Positions 63,201 to 64,000 of a DNA stretch of 64,000 bases are shown piece after piece. Source of the DNA: Hoplostethus atlanticus (taxonomy: Eukaryota > Chordata > Actinopteri > Trachichthyiformes > Trachichthyidae). The DNA lies in the NCBI GenBank assembly GCA_034670405.1, contig JAXDDX010000005.1, positions 772,501-836,500 of the forward strand, read 5' to 3'. The notes under the pieces are model-generated. The model made no database searches, was not told the DNA's origin, and saw only the letters and a list, made by a program, of their open reading frames with translations. Made by a program: the position numbers and the translations under genes. The stretch's first letter is position 1. Every line of letters starts with the position of its first letter.

Positions 63201-64000
63201 GTTTCCCTCCTCTAATAGAATTCCAAACTTCGTGATTTTATCTGGAGTTTTCACGCCAATTTCGACAAAACCGATTGAGGAGAGAGCAAATTCAGCTGCT
63301 ACTGATCTCAAATAGATTGAGTTTCCGAGGGGGCCAATTTAAGAATGTGCCACGGTCGTGCTTTGAGAAGGGGGTATGTTGGGGTGGGGGGTCGAACAGG
63401 GAAGGTGAGTTGTTATGACTGGCTGTCAATTAGCAGTTGATTCACATAGGAGGGGTCAGCGAGACCCGCAAAAGAAAAAAGATACGGTTTCATAACAAAA
63501 GAAGGGCAGCGAGATGAACACTGGCTATAAAAATATGTATGTTTAAGATAAGCTGAGACAACGGCGCTTACTTAACAGATGTAAGGCAGCCAAAACGCAA
63601 AAGGAGACGGCCGCGCAGGGAGCCGTATTTATTATTGCTCTCAGCAGCAACAGGGCGAATGAAAATAGTGGTGCGCAGGATGGGGAGAGGTCCGGGTGAA
63701 AGGGATCTGGCCCTCGGAGAGGGTTAATAGCCAGGTTGACTGGCTCAGAGCTGACCTCTCAGGGACATCAGCTCCCACATTTAAGACAAACACTTAGGAC
63801 AGAGCCAGGAACCAAAGCAAACTCAGGACCCGGACTCTCTCTCCACGTCCCCCTCACTCTTCTCTGTCAGTTTGCCATCCTCTCTCACGCTGTCTTCATC
63901 GCCCTCCCTCGCTCTCTCTTACTGTCCCCTTCTATGCTCTTTCTTTGGCTGCTCTCTCCGCTGTCTCTCTCTGTCCGTCAGCCAGCGGTGTCCATAGCAG

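Larger units (their letters stand above)
53624..64000. other. intron upstream of exon 1, no exon seen
   Basis: More than 10 kb with no recognisable exon; it should be the vps13b intron preceding the 53282-53623 exon. It contains CA repeats (54022-54056, 56336-56388, 57367-57401), an (AT)n palindrome at 60221-60274 and ordinary AT-moderate sequence. A 140-codon open frame at 54259-54681 on the minus strand matches nothing I know. A sequence near 63136 has a good-looking donor (CTCAG then GTGAGC), but its open frame does not fit the family or the phase of exon 1. Confidence 0.7.

Noticed and set aside
63136-63215. Possible upstream vps13b exon with donor CTCAG-GTGAGC and frame RRETNAAFEERQL
   Set aside because: The only open frame ends with two extra bases and cannot join exon 1, which starts in phase 0; the peptide does not resemble VPS13B.
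1-64000. Search for a CRISPR array, operon, phage or bacterial system
   Set aside because: The exon-intron structure, microsatellites and SINEs show vertebrate nuclear DNA; no spaced identical repeats or bacterial gene signals are present.

Overview
This window is ordinary vertebrate nuclear DNA, almost certainly from a ray-finned fish. It has large introns, very many CA/TG and GA microsatellites, a Tc1-like element remnant and tRNA-derived SINEs of the kind scattered through teleost genomes. There is no sign of a prokaryote, virus, CRISPR array or rRNA. The species cannot be named; the repeat types would suit a percomorph.

The only protein gene I can support is the middle of vps13b (COH1, the Cohen-syndrome gene). 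It lies on the minus strand, so transcription runs from high to low coordinates. I recognise twelve internal exons: 53282-53623, 52675-53095, 52122-52259, 43785-44180, 33369-33571, 31673-31889, 29476-29660, 20446-20642, 18568-18749, 18179-18399, 17547-17678 and 12254-12415. Each has a GT donor and an AG acceptor. Their lengths add to 2796 nt, and the splice phases chain without a break into 932 codons. They encode part of the central repeating beta-groove region of this bridge-like lipid-transfer protein and end at what is probably the start of the VPS13 adaptor-binding domain. The gene's first and last exons lie outside the window. The introns that run off each end are at least 10.4 kb (right) and 12.2 kb (left).

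The rest is intron. 1-12253 is 3'-side intron with microsatellites and a G-rich, partly duplicated stretch at about 9.0-10.9 kb. 12416-17546 is an intron whose donor abuts a CA repeat. 17679-20445 holds short introns, one of them more than half filled by a Tc1-derived non-autonomous element. 20643-29475 carries a SINE, a diverged tandem repeat, a 33-A run, a candidate alternative last exon at 25275-25394 and a foldback element at 28.2-28.6 kb. 33572-43784 begins with a 52-bp minisatellite and includes a long pyrimidine-rich strand and a second SINE type. 44181-52121 has a 90-bp CA repeat, two more SINEs and a 138-bp duplication. 53624-64000 is intron with a perfect 54-bp palindrome.

I found no convincing undescribed gene system. 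The most interesting candidates are the possible premature last exon of vps13b and several repeats placed right against splice sites. Statements about the human or mouse protein come from memory, not from an alignment run here.
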